NCBI GenBank assembly: GCA_013398275.1
Contig: VZSE01014389.1
Span: forward strand, 1,734,694-1,798,693
Reading direction: 5' to 3'
Origin: Promerops cafer
Taxonomy: Eukaryota; Chordata; Aves; Passeriformes; Nectariniidae
DNA length: 64,000 nucleotides
Shown: positions 1-11,635 of the stretch, one piece after another
Numbering within the stretch: position 1 is the stretch's first letter
Layout of the letters: each line of letters begins with the position of its first letter
Position numbers and translations under genes: made by a program
Notes under the pieces: generated by a model
Database searches by the model: none
Seen by the model: the letters and a program-made list of their open reading frames with translations, nothing else
Told to the model about the DNA's origin: nothing

Positions 1-3000
1 CCAATGCAGCTGCTACAGAGGGTTGGTATGTTTGTTGGTTTTTTTTTAAGAAGCTACATAGATGCACGAAACAAAACTAAACCACATGTTCAATTAGCGG
101 GAGTTAAAATAGTTTCACTAGAATCCACAATCATATATTCATCAGCTGAAAACACCAATTTTTATACAGGGAATTTTTCCTTACTTTCCCTTTTCTGGAT
201 CAGAAACAGCAAGCTCAGATGAAAACTTGAGCCCAGACAGTTCTTTCAGAGATTAACCTGAGTGTCAGAAGAGCACTGTTACACAAAGTGGAAGTGACCT
301 AATTAATGACTGTGACTCATTTCCCTCTTTCTTTAGGCTGGTTAGCTGACATACCCCCCATTCCCCTCACTACCCGAGGAAGCAATCTTGTTTTGCTGAG
401 CACATGTATATAGCTTTAAATACGAAGCACTGAAAAATGTGCTCTGGAGACAAAGGTGAGCCTGAGGTATCTGGAGCTACATAAAACTTCAGCTTTACAG
501 GAGTCTCATTTCAGTAGGCAGCAAATCTGCAGTTACACAGATGGGTATTACATTGTCTTCCAGGGTAAATCTAGGCAGGCATGTGCTTGTTTAGAACGTT
601 TTAAAACAGTAGATCTGCAGAAGATACTGGCTCATCTACTTTCTCAGCTGATGTGATCACCTGCTCCCATTACTTGACTTCTTGAGCAGTAAGAACAATG
701 TAATCCTGAAGAGGTGACACCCATGTGAGGTATTTAAATTACACACTGGCAACAGCAGTTGAATCTTTAGAGTTGGTGCTGCATTATGAGTTAGCATAAA
801 TGTGAGTAGAAGCGTGACACTGAGCAGAAAACATGAACAAGGCTGCAGCCTGCTTGTGCTATCCAAACTTGCCCATGCCTTTTATTCCTGTAGCTGCAGG
901 ACCCTAAACATGCCTTTTAGTTTCAGGATACTTCACTGTAATCCTCTCATGAATAGTCACTATGCATGCAGAGGAAGACATCAAAAACAAAATGGTTGAC
1001 TCACATCAATCTAAGGCCTGGCACACTGCAAACTCATTAAGGAATAGCTCTCCAAGCTTCCCACACGAATACTTGCCATGTGTGACTCTGCCCTTTCGGA
1101 GACTCCTAACCTGCCACTGTGGCTTGCAGCTGGGTACCCTGTTCTTCCCTCACACCCAGACCTTCCACTCCCCCATAGAAACTCTCAGGAACCCACCACG
1201 CCCTTGGCCTGACCTGGTCTCTGTCTTGCCACCACGACCACTGGTGGAACATCATCTATTCTGCTGAGCCATACAGCCACAGATCTTTTATTGCTGGCAG
1301 ACCCAGGGATGGGCCTGCGTTTCCCTTTGCACAGCTCTCTGTGGTTCAGAGTGGAATGACCAAAATCTCTGTGCCATCTTCTATGCACACAGTCCTTTCA
1401 AAGGAAAAGGTGTTCGTATACTTCTCTCTCTTGTCCATCTGGAGCCATTGCTTTAAATAGGTACTGAGAGACTCTTTAGTACTTTTCAGACTAAAAATAG
1501 GTAAAAGCCAGGACAGGGGGCTAGAGCAGCCTTACAACAACCAGTGGCAGTACATGGCACTAAACTGAAAGAACGAAGAATTTGAAAAAATCTGTACGTC
1601 TCTTGATGGTTTTCACTAAAAAAATGCCTGTGAGCAAAGTTACTTTCTTAGGTTAACACATATTTACCAACTAATTTCCTACATGCAATTTACCTTTTTA
1701 GCAGTCAATGTATGATATAAGATTGAAATATCTTACAGTATTTACAATATTGCTCCAAAACCTCATATTCTATGGTAAAATCATCTCTCCATTTCAGTTT
1801 GTCTTTCTGCCAGTGCTTCATGCTTCTTCACCTCATCTTCACCTTCAGCAACCCTTTCTGAAGAACTTAATTATTCTGTCCTTCTCTGACAACCACAGCA
1901 ATCTCCTCTATGGGTAAGTTCTTCCAATCATGCTGTGTGCAACTTTTAAGGTATTAAACATTAAAGCTAAATAAAAACAAAATAAAAAGAAAACTAACCC
2001 TAAAAACACAGAGAAACTTCTCTTTACATGGTGCTCTTTCACCACATATGTTCAGTGCCAAGCTGGTCTTAAAATATACTTCCTTTGATGGTTTATATCC
2101 TCCACCCCCTGCCAGATAGCTCCCCCCTTATCAGCCTCTTTCATTCTTCAGGTGAGTTTTTTTAGATATCATATAATATAAGAATCTAGTTAAAAAGCAA
2201 TCAAATTAAAGTACTTGAACAGTGAGTAAAATGTGTAAGAGCCCATGCTGAGGGTGTGAGAACTCAGAGACTGGCAAAGTGCTAAGAAAAGCAGATACAC
2301 AATCAAGTCTCAGTAATGGACTTAGCGATATTTTCATAGTGATAGTTTCAAAGACCTTCTCAGAGGAGATTTTGTTGCAATACAGAAAGTTCCTGAACTG
2401 TGAAACTGAGAAAAAGCCTGAACAAAGGACCTTTCCTGCCAGGACATAGCAGGCAAGAAGGAATTTTATTTCCAAATGCTTTCATTTCTGTTTTGTCTCA
2501 CTCTAAGTTTTATCTGTTTTTAAAGCTATGGGATCTAGTTTCTGTTAAAATAAAACTTGGGTTTGTACTTGAAAGCTCTTTTACAGTTTTGAGAACACCC
2601 AACTTAAGAAAAAGGTTTACTCAGATCTGCCTCAACATTCTAGCCAGCTTGGAGTCCCATCACATCACCTTAGGTTGTGATGAACACACCTATTTTCAGA
2701 GGAAAGTAACAAGAAATAAGCATTTCTAAATGCCCCACTTTGTCAAAATGCCTTGCAACGTGTGAGAGACACCTGTGTCCTGCCTTTCAAGAGCTACAGT
2801 GTTTTTGCTTGGGGAAGAGACACTTGCTTCCTCTAGTAAAACAGGACACAGATTCTGTCTCAAAACTTTCAGAAAAATCAAGATACAGTACTGTACAAAG
2901 CACATATCAACCTTTTTTTCTGCATTTACTTTCATGACTCTTACTGATCTTTACTATCCCATGAGGTTTGTATCTTGTATTACAGTGGGGAATCAGAATA

Positions 3001-3328
3001 AGCATCATAAGAAAAAGGTCATTGAAGAATGAACAGATTAATCAAATTGCTTATTCAACCAGTTAAAGATAATGGGTCCAGGTCTTAAAATCCCATTTTT
3101 GCACAGAAAGGCAAAATGATAACTCCTGTTGCCTGATACACTACATAATTCCTCAATTTGCAAACATGGAGTCATTTGTACTGGGCTTATCACCATCATA
3201 TTTGACTATCAGAGACTTTTGTTTTTTACCTGGCAGCAGCATATCCAGTTCAAAGAATGGCTAGGAGTCTTCCATTTGTTAACTGAGAACAATATGCCTT
3301 TTTAAGACATACAAATTATGGCACAACA
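1..3328. other. Non-coding, AT-rich; nothing recognised
   Basis: Only short open frames (110 codons or fewer) without known domains are present. If the CpG island at 27.6 kb is the TAB2 promoter this would be its first intron, otherwise intergenic DNA. No RNA gene or repeat was recognised. Confidence 0.6.
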
Positions 3329-3490
3329 TAAAATTCATTCAGGTTGGAAGGGACCTTTGGATCATCCCACCTCTGCTGCACAAAGCAGGGGTAACTTTTA
3401 AGGTTCTTAAAGCTTCATCCATTTAAGTTTGGAAAACCTCAAAGGATGCATTTCATTTCAGTCAGGAGTTCCCTGTTCCAAAACCAGTCC
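3329..3490 (-). mobile_element. CR1 LINE 3'-end fragment
   Basis: The plus strand contains AATTCATTCAGGTTGGAAGG, then GACCTTTGGATCATC, a CAAAGCAGGGG block, and CTTCATCCATTTAAGTTTGG. This is the reverse complement of the well-known avian CR1 3' region. The match fades after about 3450 and the right boundary is approximate. Only about 160 bases remain and no coding sequence is retained. Confidence 0.85.
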
Positions 3491-6400
3491 CTTGCCAGGA
3501 CTAGTCATTTCTGAGTACTTCTACTCCAAAGAGATTCTTGAAGATCAAACAAACGTGAAACTCCCATGGTACCCTGAAGATGAAATCTGCTCTCCTAAAG
3601 ACCAATATTATCTCTCTGCCTTTCTTTCTTTCCTCATGGGCTTAAATTTTATCATCTCATGGTCACAGTAATGTCAAATTGTAATGTAAAGGCAGGTTGC
3701 CAGGTAAATAGTAGAACAGTCACAATATCAGCTTATTTTATAGTTTCAAGACAATCCTTTATAATGCAACTCATAAAAACGCATAAAAACATTACCATGA
3801 TGCAATGCCAATGAGAGTGACTATTATATATCTTTGTATTAGTTGTCTGTCCAGTTTTACCTTGCAAGTTTTACCCAGCAATGACACAGTTAACAACATT
3901 AAAATGTACAGTGCTGCAAAATTTAAGTAATAACATGCCATTAAGATGAATAGCAAAAGTTCAGATCTTTGAAGATCTTGCTCCACCTGCCTGTGGACAC
4001 CTTTGTATTGCTTGTCTTTGGCTTGCACTTTCACAACCATCCTTGCAGCCATTTGAGGGCCAGCAAGACGTTTGTGAAACATTAAAGCCAGAGGGTAGAG
4101 AACAAAGTAGCACCCTCTGTGGGACAGATTTATCTGGTGCTGCCTGTGAGCCAGCTCAAACTGCCCACACAGGATGTGTCCACATGATTTATTCACTTCT
4201 CTTGGGTCATATACGCCCTTGCTCCTCCCTTCATCTCCTATAGTTTCTCATAATTCCTTATAGAGCCATTTGTACAGATGGAACAGCAGAAAAACCACAC
4301 TTAGAACAGAGATGGCATTATCTCACCTGTGAAAACAAACACATGGGTATATGCTTCTATATGTATGCATATTCAAGTTTAATTTAGTGGTTCTTGTTTT
4401 TCTGCCTTCCCACTCCTGCCTTGTTGACATCCATAAAGATATTGCCATTAACAATAGTTTGGAAACTAGTGAGCATGTGTTTATGAGTAGAATTTAATTG
4501 TTGTGCTATTTTGTCAGTTGTCAGTACTTCATTTTACATGCCATCCATAACGTTCTCCAAACCAGAATCTGATTGACTGAATATGTTTCGGCTTCAGCTA
4601 ATAATAACTATTCAGTTTTAGAGACACAGATCATTGCTGCTAAAGTGTGGTCCTGACAAGGAGTTTGAGGATATCAATGTCTTGATTTGATCATAGCAGG
4701 GAGCTACAGCCAAAACACTTCTAATCTTTTCTTCAGTTTGCCAAACAAGAAGTTTCTGTATTTGGGCAACCAGGCAAAAAACCGTCCAGAATTTCAAGTT
4801 ACTTCCAGTGTACATACCACATGTAAACCAAAGTCCAAACATTATGAAATAATAAAAGGAGGAGAAATTCCCAATAGCATCCTGAAAAATTTCGACAGCT
4901 CAGCCTTTCATGCTTCTTCTCAAAGCGGAGGAAAAGCAGTCTGTTAAGAAGCAGCTTAGTAGACTGCCAGCTCCTTTTCTCTCTCTCTAGACTGTGGCTG
5001 AGATCTCAAAAGTTATTCAGGCACCTGACTCTCATTTGAACAGCCCTGGGAGTCTGGGCCGTGGTTTCTTCTGTCAGGGTCATGTAGATCTCTTTAGAGT
5101 TCCTTTTACTTGGGCTCCCCTTTTCTTTTTTATCGATCTTCATATTTTACTCTTTGAGTTAATTATGGTTATGTTTATCACAGCAGCATTTGTGTTAGCC
5201 AGTGCAGAGCTCTACTGAATGTACAGACACAGGCTCTCCTCCTTGCCTCATCCATCACTGTGACTGACTGGTGCTCCTGAAGCCTTCCCAAGTCCCATGG
5301 TAACCATGGATGGATTAAAAGCCCCAACTTTAAAGAGGTGTCAGCTGCCCCCACAACCCACCTCTGTCAATGCAATAATCATAATCTGTTTTGCTCCCAG
5401 CAGCCCACAAAATGCTTCATCTACGACTTCAGCTTTCATCCACTGCATCGCTCACAACTTTCAACTCTATTATTGTAACACGATCCTTTGAGCAATTGCT
5501 ATTGCTTTTAAAACCAATTTATTCCACACTCAAAGGCCTCTGAACTCCCATAATATTCAGATTGGTGCCTGCACATTAAACTCTGGTTGCTAACAAAGTT
5601 CTCAGAAAACTATCTGGTTGCATGTTCAAGCTATTGCAAAAGCAGTGAAAAGAGCAAAGGTGAGAGGCAAATTAAAACTACATTTACTAGTCTATCTTCC
5701 CAATTTGAAAAATTCCCTCTATTCTAAGCTAAAGACAAGCAGCTCCCCACACACTTGTGCAGGGTAATGGCTGTTCAAAAGCTCTTTCTTATCATTACCC
5801 AGTGTAAAATGCTGATATTGCACAGAAGTACAGAAAACAGAAAGTAGGAAGTTGTATTTTAAATACACTACTGCAGTTGTTGTTGGATGAACTTAAAATA
5901 TGAGGGAGGCACACTAACTCCATTCCCTAAGTATTTGAATCTCACTTATCAGTTCAAGAGTTCAGAGGAGCAAGGGCTTACGCAAAGCTCATCTGTGTGT
6001 CAGCCCTTTCCTCAGGTACCCTTGAATCTGGTGGTCAGTTTCAATCATATTTGACAGACCAGCAGCTTTTTAAAACAAATTTCACAGCAACCCATGTGGG
6101 AAGAGGAAAGAGGGAAAGAAAGGCACCCCAAACCAGAGCACTTCCATTTAGCAAGGAAGAGGCAAGCAGAAGCCAGCCATTACCTGTGGCTTTGGTGGGC
6201 ATGCAGCTCTAGCCTTGTCTTTGCACACACAACCACTTGCTCACCTATCCGGTAAAAGTGGTAAATGGTGATGACATGAGCAAATATTTGAATTAAGAAG
6301 CAGGATAAAGTCAAATTATCACTGTAAGGGAAAATGTTGAGGACACAGGATGAAGCAGACACTTAGGAGAACCAGAGAAGGAACCATTCTAGGGTCATGG

Positions 6401-6750
6401 GAAGAGTCTGGGGATATTGTTATGGGGAAGTCTTAAGATGCCAAGAAGAAGACAGAGTCATTTTGGTGAACATTATAGGAAACAGGTATTGCAGCTGTGT
6501 GGGAAACCAGAGCTCTATATTTATGCATCTTACAGGTCAGTGCGGAGCGTACTAACACACATGGAGAGAGCTTTGGTCCTCACAAAATAATGAGTAGACA
6601 GGATTCAGTCACTCACTCATGGCATTTCACTGTATTAGAAACAGGACTGACTTCAAAACTAGACCTAAATGTTTAATGACTTGATACTACTTTTAACCAC
6701 CCCAAATGGCCTGAGGTACAGTTTTCCACCCTATCACATTTCAGTGTCAA
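3491..6750. other. Non-coding; nothing recognised
   Basis: The longest frame is 134 codons on the minus strand (3792-4196), with a hydrophobic C-terminal half. Frames of that length are expected about ten times by chance in this much sequence, and it has no recognisable domain. No repeat family identified. Confidence 0.55.
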
Positions 6751-7440
6751 ACTTCAACTATCCACATGGCCTACCAGCTACTGTGTGACAAGAAGGACTC
6801 TTGGTCAGCCCCTCCACCATTTTTATGCTCCTATAAACCTAAATGCACATCCCGGGGTCATGACACCACACAGGCCAGCTGCTCCCTGAGGCAGGGTGAT
6901 CCAGGAGGCAATGGGAACCCAGGCCTAGCAGGACCCAGCCTCCCCAAAGAGGGCCCAAATGAGGCAAGCAGGACAAACCTGGAGATGATAGCCGGAACCA
7001 GCCAAGAGCCCAGATCATGAGGCAGTATCATGGTGACGAATGTCTGAGGTCAAGCTGGAAATTCAGTCCATAAGTCAGGGATAAGACCGGTTTTAATGAT
7101 GGCCAGGAAGGTCCACAACAACCAGGCTGGACTAAGCCATGATATCAATCTGCTGGTTGAGGTCTGGATCAATGAGGCCCATGGTGAATAGAAGGAACAG
7201 CCACAGACATGGATAAGAGAGCAGCAGTCCTTCATTACTGCTCAGCCAGGGCATAACAGCCCTGTGCTGGATTGCAATGGGGCTCCTTGGCCCCATGGGT
7301 GTGGCTGTGGCTGGAAGCTCCAGCTGAGGCTGATCAAGGCTTATTACTGCACTCAGGGGCCCAGCATATGCAAGCTTGGTAAAGAAGATGGGACACAGCT
7401 CAAAATGGTGGCTCTGGGCATTTGAATATATTCAGCAATT
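6751..7440. other. GC-richer repeat-like segment, unidentified
   Basis: This block is visibly richer in GG/CC and CAGG/CCAGG words than its AT-rich neighbours (for example CAGGCCTAGCAGGACCCAGCC and CCATGGGTGTGGCTGTGG). It reads like an old dispersed repeat rather than unique intron, but I could not match it to a named family and found no termini. No coding frame of note. Confidence 0.25.
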
Positions 7441-9599
7441 ACAAATAACCAGTGACAACACCCCACAAACAACAAATACATACTTTATTCTGGCCCAGAG
7501 GCTTGTGTGGCCAGGCTGAAAACGTGCATTGAGTATGGCTTGCTGCAGGGGTGGGAGTTGCGTTCTTTTGCTCACACTGTTTTTGTCTTTGCATTTCCCC
7601 TGTGAAAACACAGTGGGAAAAGCAGGGCTAGTGTTTTGTTAGCTTTAAGACTTCCTCAGACCTATTTGAGTTTTACTTGAGAAAATATTTAAAAACCAAG
7701 AAGCCCACTTTGAAGAGCCAATGTGCTGTAAACACATACATACAACACATGCACCAATGGGTTATTGAACTTAAATCTACAAATACAGATCCTAGGTGAG
7801 GCAAAGCAGACAAGGGTCTCTTCTTGGGACTTCTTTTCTACTGCAATTAGTTTTGATGTCTACTGAAAGGATAATTTTATCAGTATTGTGAGAGTGATTT
7901 TGCCAGCGAGTTGATGATATGAAAGTGACTATGTTATAAAGCTTTTGCTTTCCTAGTGTAAGCTGCAGAAATGTGAGAAAATTCAGGCTTAAGCTGAATT
8001 GCTGATTCTGTTATTAAAAGTGCCATGTCTGCGTGTAAGCCCAACTCGGGGCTCAGCAGAGTGTTCACCATCTGCCCCCTGTGCAATACTCATAAATGTT
8101 GCAATCAATATAAAATGTGGGATGTGTGGGCAATGCTGGAAGGTAAAAATATTCTTTCTTTGCCAGATACATGTTAATTGGTTGTTTCATTTTGCACATA
8201 TGGGACAGTAAAATGTATTTGTTTTCTTGCCAATAAAAGAACATTTTCCTAACTCCTTAGTCACAAGGTATCTACAAAAGGAGAAGGCTCTGATGTTTCC
8301 TGTTGGGTTTATGGTTTACATTACAATTCATACACAAATGCTTTTTGGCATCTAAATCCTGAGCTAGAAGTATTTTTAAAATTATGTCCTGAAATAGGAA
8401 CTTCAGAACACTATGTCGGCATCTGGCAGATATCTCAAGAGTGTCATGAACTATTACTACTTGAGGAACTTGGCAGGCACTCCCTAAGTCTTGTGTACCT
8501 TACAAGTGTGTAGGAGTCCAGCTTAATCACTGAGCATCTGTATAGCTGGGCTCTGTAATGGGCATATGTCCACCCACCAACCTCAAAAACACACGGTGGT
8601 ATGTCTGGATTTCACAGGATACATCTGAGCTCCTGAGCAATGAAGGCTGCTCAAACACAAGTGACAGCAGCCCACTATTTTATAAAAGCAAGCATTTCCT
8701 CAGGACAAACCTTGAATCACTAATCAGTCTCACTGCTCAAAGAATTTGGCATGTGTGTTTCCATCCCCGTGTGTTTTACAAAGTGCTGATACACATGCTA
8801 AGGCTGAAAGCCCTTTATGAAGTGTTTGGGATCTCACATACAAGAGTGTTTCCTGGTAGGAGAGCACAGGAAGCATTTCTGGGGCCCTTGGTGAGGCACT
8901 GGTGAAGCCAGTGGGCCCCTGGTAGTGACCACCATTCTTGCTCCAGGATGGAAGAGGCACCCACTCCTGGTAAAAAGTGGCACCATGGTGGGACTTTGCC
9001 CCCGTCTAATTGACATTGCACCCGTGCTTCATGACTGCTCAAGAGCAGAAGCAGACGTGTTTGTAGAACAAAATTTGCCTGTAAAGCAGGTTTATGTGTG
9101 TCTGCTTAGTGGGGCCTTCACAGAGGTCTTTTGGTGGAAGTTTTATAAGTGATGTCCTTCAGAACCTGTCTGCTCTGCAAACATGCTCTTTCTGGACAAA
9201 CATTTGCTGCTTTCAGAAGGCACCCATGTACCATACTCTTATGTACGGTTTATGACAAGACAAGTCTTTTGCCATTTTTGAGGGTCTTAATGGAAAAAGT
9301 TGCATAAGTGTACATAAAAATGTTAATATTTTTTCATGGTTTACTCATAATTCCGGCACAGAAACCACATAGCTCCAGCACAGAAAACAATAGCTTTGGC
9401 ACTGCCTGAGCCAAGGAGCTAAGGGCTGGGAACCCAGGAGCCCCACTGGGGTGAGCAGCCACACCAGAGACCCAGAAGGGGAGTCGAGGCAGATCACCAG
9501 TTTTAGCCCAGGTGTGCATGCCATGGCAAAGCATAAGACAGCTTTCCCAAATGCCTCAGTGATATTTGATTCCTGTGCCTTCTGGTTTTTTAACAGAGC
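7441..9599. other. Non-coding; nothing recognised apart from a hairpin
   Basis: Moderately AT-rich sequence with frames up to 115 codons that carry no known domain. The inverted repeat at 8881-8919 is the only structure noted. Confidence 0.55.
8881..8919. repeat. Compound inverted repeat (hairpin-capable)
   Basis: Outer arms GGGGCCC (8881-8887) and GGGCCCC (8913-8919) enclose inner arms CACTGG (8897-8902) and CCAGTG (8908-8913) around a five-base loop. The outer and inner stems are separated by nine unpaired bases on the left side only. Confidence 0.7.
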
Positions 9600-9960
9600 A
9601 TAGAAATGACCCAATCTGGGAAGAATTCTGAAGACAAATGCAAAGGACAAAGTATAGACCATCAGACCCAGAGCCCACCTCCCACACAGAGCAGGAGAGC
9701 AGGACAAAACCAGAGTATCGGAAAGGCAGGACCCAAGGTGAGAGGCGAGTGCTCCTCTCAGTCCTGTGTCACACACACTTATTTAAGACACCAGCTTTGC
9801 TGAAGCTGAGCACCTTTTCTGACCCACCCTCTCCAACAGGCGCCTGTCTCTGTCCTGGGGCTGTCTAATTTTTGCAGCAGTTGAAATAAACCAGAATGTT
9901 CTTGGTGTCTGTCTCTGGGCCTGAGCTTCTGGAACCAGGCAGGAGGACTTGTTCCCCGCA
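9600..9960 (+). mobile_element. LTR-like segment (possible solo LTR remnant)
   Basis: The plus strand shows an LTR-like order of signals: a TATA-like TTATTTAAG at 9779-9787, about 100 bases of R-like sequence, AATAAA at 9885-9890, then a GT-rich stretch (TTCTTGGTGTCTGTCTCTG) just downstream as expected for a poly(A) site. I could not define TG...CA termini, a target-site duplication or a primer-binding site, and no gag or pol remnant is adjacent. A 53-base part (9792-9844) recurs at 11583-11635. The boundaries given are approximate. A chance arrangement or a different repeat class remains possible. Confidence 0.3.
9792..9844 (+). repeat. 53-bp dispersed repeat, copy 1
   Basis: This segment matches 11583-11635 at 50 of 53 positions with no gaps. 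It begins CAGCTTTGCTGAAG and ends in CCACCCTCTCCAACAGGC. Sequence on either side of the two copies is unrelated. It lies in the R-like part of the LTR-like segment. Confidence 0.9.
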
Positions 9961-11582
9961 AGCCCTTGGCTCTGGCATTTATTGCTTCTTGACACAGAGT
10001 TTGAACAGTTGTAGAATGTGTCGCAAGACAAAACTTTTAACTCTGGCCTTTATTTAATTTGACACTGGGTGAGGCCTTTATTCTACATCTTTCTTTAGCA
10101 GATAGAAATGTGTTTGGTCTATATTAATTTTTTGTTCTGTACCAATGGTTGGCATTGATTGGTTTCATTTTATTCACTATAAATGTTAAAATAAACAAAC
10201 CAAGGTCCCAAGTGGTCAGGGATTTTGCCAGACCATGGGAAGTAGTGGGCCCCAAGAGGCTCTGAAAACCACCCAGAGAAAGATCTGCACCAAGCAGGGA
10301 TAATAATCTGTTCCAGAAGCTAGAAAATATTTTCCAGGAGACTTGGCAATTGTGGCTTAAGATGGAGAAAGAAAGATGGATAGAGAAAAATTGCCCTTTT
10401 TCCAGGAAAAATGGAGAAGTCTGAGAAAAGAAAAGCCCTAGCTATTGCAGGGTCCTTAGCCACAAGGAGAGACTGCCTTTGCATCTCCAGAGATGTGGAG
10501 ACAGTTCTTTTCCCACCTGTGGAGACCAGACAGGCAAAAGCCGGAGGAAGTCTTTGTTTACAAGAGAGATGACAAATAAGGCTGGTAGATAAGAAATAAA
10601 AAACTTATATTAACCTGTACCAGTCTCTATGACACACAAAATGATGGCTAGGGAAGTCAGTATATCATCTGGTCTGAATTTCCTGAAGCCAGCTGAGTTT
10701 CAGTCCTTGAGATGGGCCATTAGGTTTGGACAGTCTTTCCCACTAGGAGCCAAATTACTTGTTTAACAGAAACTCATCATTTACAAATGCCTGGAGATTT
10801 GATGTGATGATAGCTTGATATGAAGAACCAACCACTTTCTTTGGCAATTTGTTTTAATGCTTACTCTCATTGTTAAACATTTCTGCTCATTTTCTCATAT
10901 GAAGGTGCCAGGCTTCCATTTCAATCTATTGGCATTTGTTGCACATTTCTCTGCTAGATTAAGAGCTCCTTCATCCATGACATTTCCTGCCAGGAAACAT
11001 TCTCTGTAATCAAATAATTTCTCATTTTTTATAGGTCTTGATTAACTCAACAGACGGTGTTCTCCAAGTCTTTGCTATGGCCTTTTTCTCTAGATACTGC
11101 ACAGTGTTTTGGCTGCTTTTCACACCCATGCCAGTATTTCAACCACCTCCTAAAACCATGGGCATTGAAACAATATCCCTAATACTGTACACAGATAAAA
11201 GCACATCCCTGCTTAAACTGGATTGGGGTAGTAAACTCTTCTGTTTCTGTGATTTTTTTTGGTCGCTGTGAGAGGCTGGCCTGGATTCCATTTACTAAGA
11301 AGGTTCCCCTCTCTTAAGTGCTCTGATGGTGTCTCTTGTTCACATGCTTCAAGTCATACTGATCTCATGACTTGGTTTCTACGGTCAAATCATCAAGGAC
11401 ATTTGTGAAGTTCTTGTCTCTTTTTACAGCAGAGATCAGTCATGCACCTCTCACCTGAAGAGTTTCTTGCCAATGTGGTAAAATCGATTCTGCCTCGGTC
11501 TTGCCTGTGACCTATAGCTGATGATTGAGTCGCTGTAGTCAAACCACAATTTAACTGCTTGTTCAGTCTGGTTTTACCTCTT
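9961..11582. other. Non-coding; nothing recognised
   Basis: AT-rich sequence with few open frames (none above 77 codons). No exon-like conservation or repeat termini seen between the two copies of the 53-bp repeat. Confidence 0.55.
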
Positions 11583-11635
11583 CAGCTTTGCTGAAGATGA
11601 GCACCTTATCTGACCCACCCTCTCCAACAGGCACC
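11583..11635 (+). repeat. 53-bp dispersed repeat, copy 2
   Basis: This is the second copy of the 9792-9844 element, differing at three positions. Neither flank shares further similarity with copy 1, so only this fragment was duplicated or has survived. The 3' end resembles a splice acceptor (pyrimidines then CAG), though nothing downstream looks like a coding exon. Confidence 0.9.

Noticed and set aside
3792..4196. 134-codon minus-strand frame with a hydrophobic second half
   Set aside because: About ten frames of this length are expected by chance in six frames of 64 kb, and hydrophobic runs are common in AT-rich translations.
9345..9776. 143-codon minus-strand frame in the LTR-like region
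   Set aside because: No similarity to retroviral or host proteins that I recognise. Length is compatible with chance.
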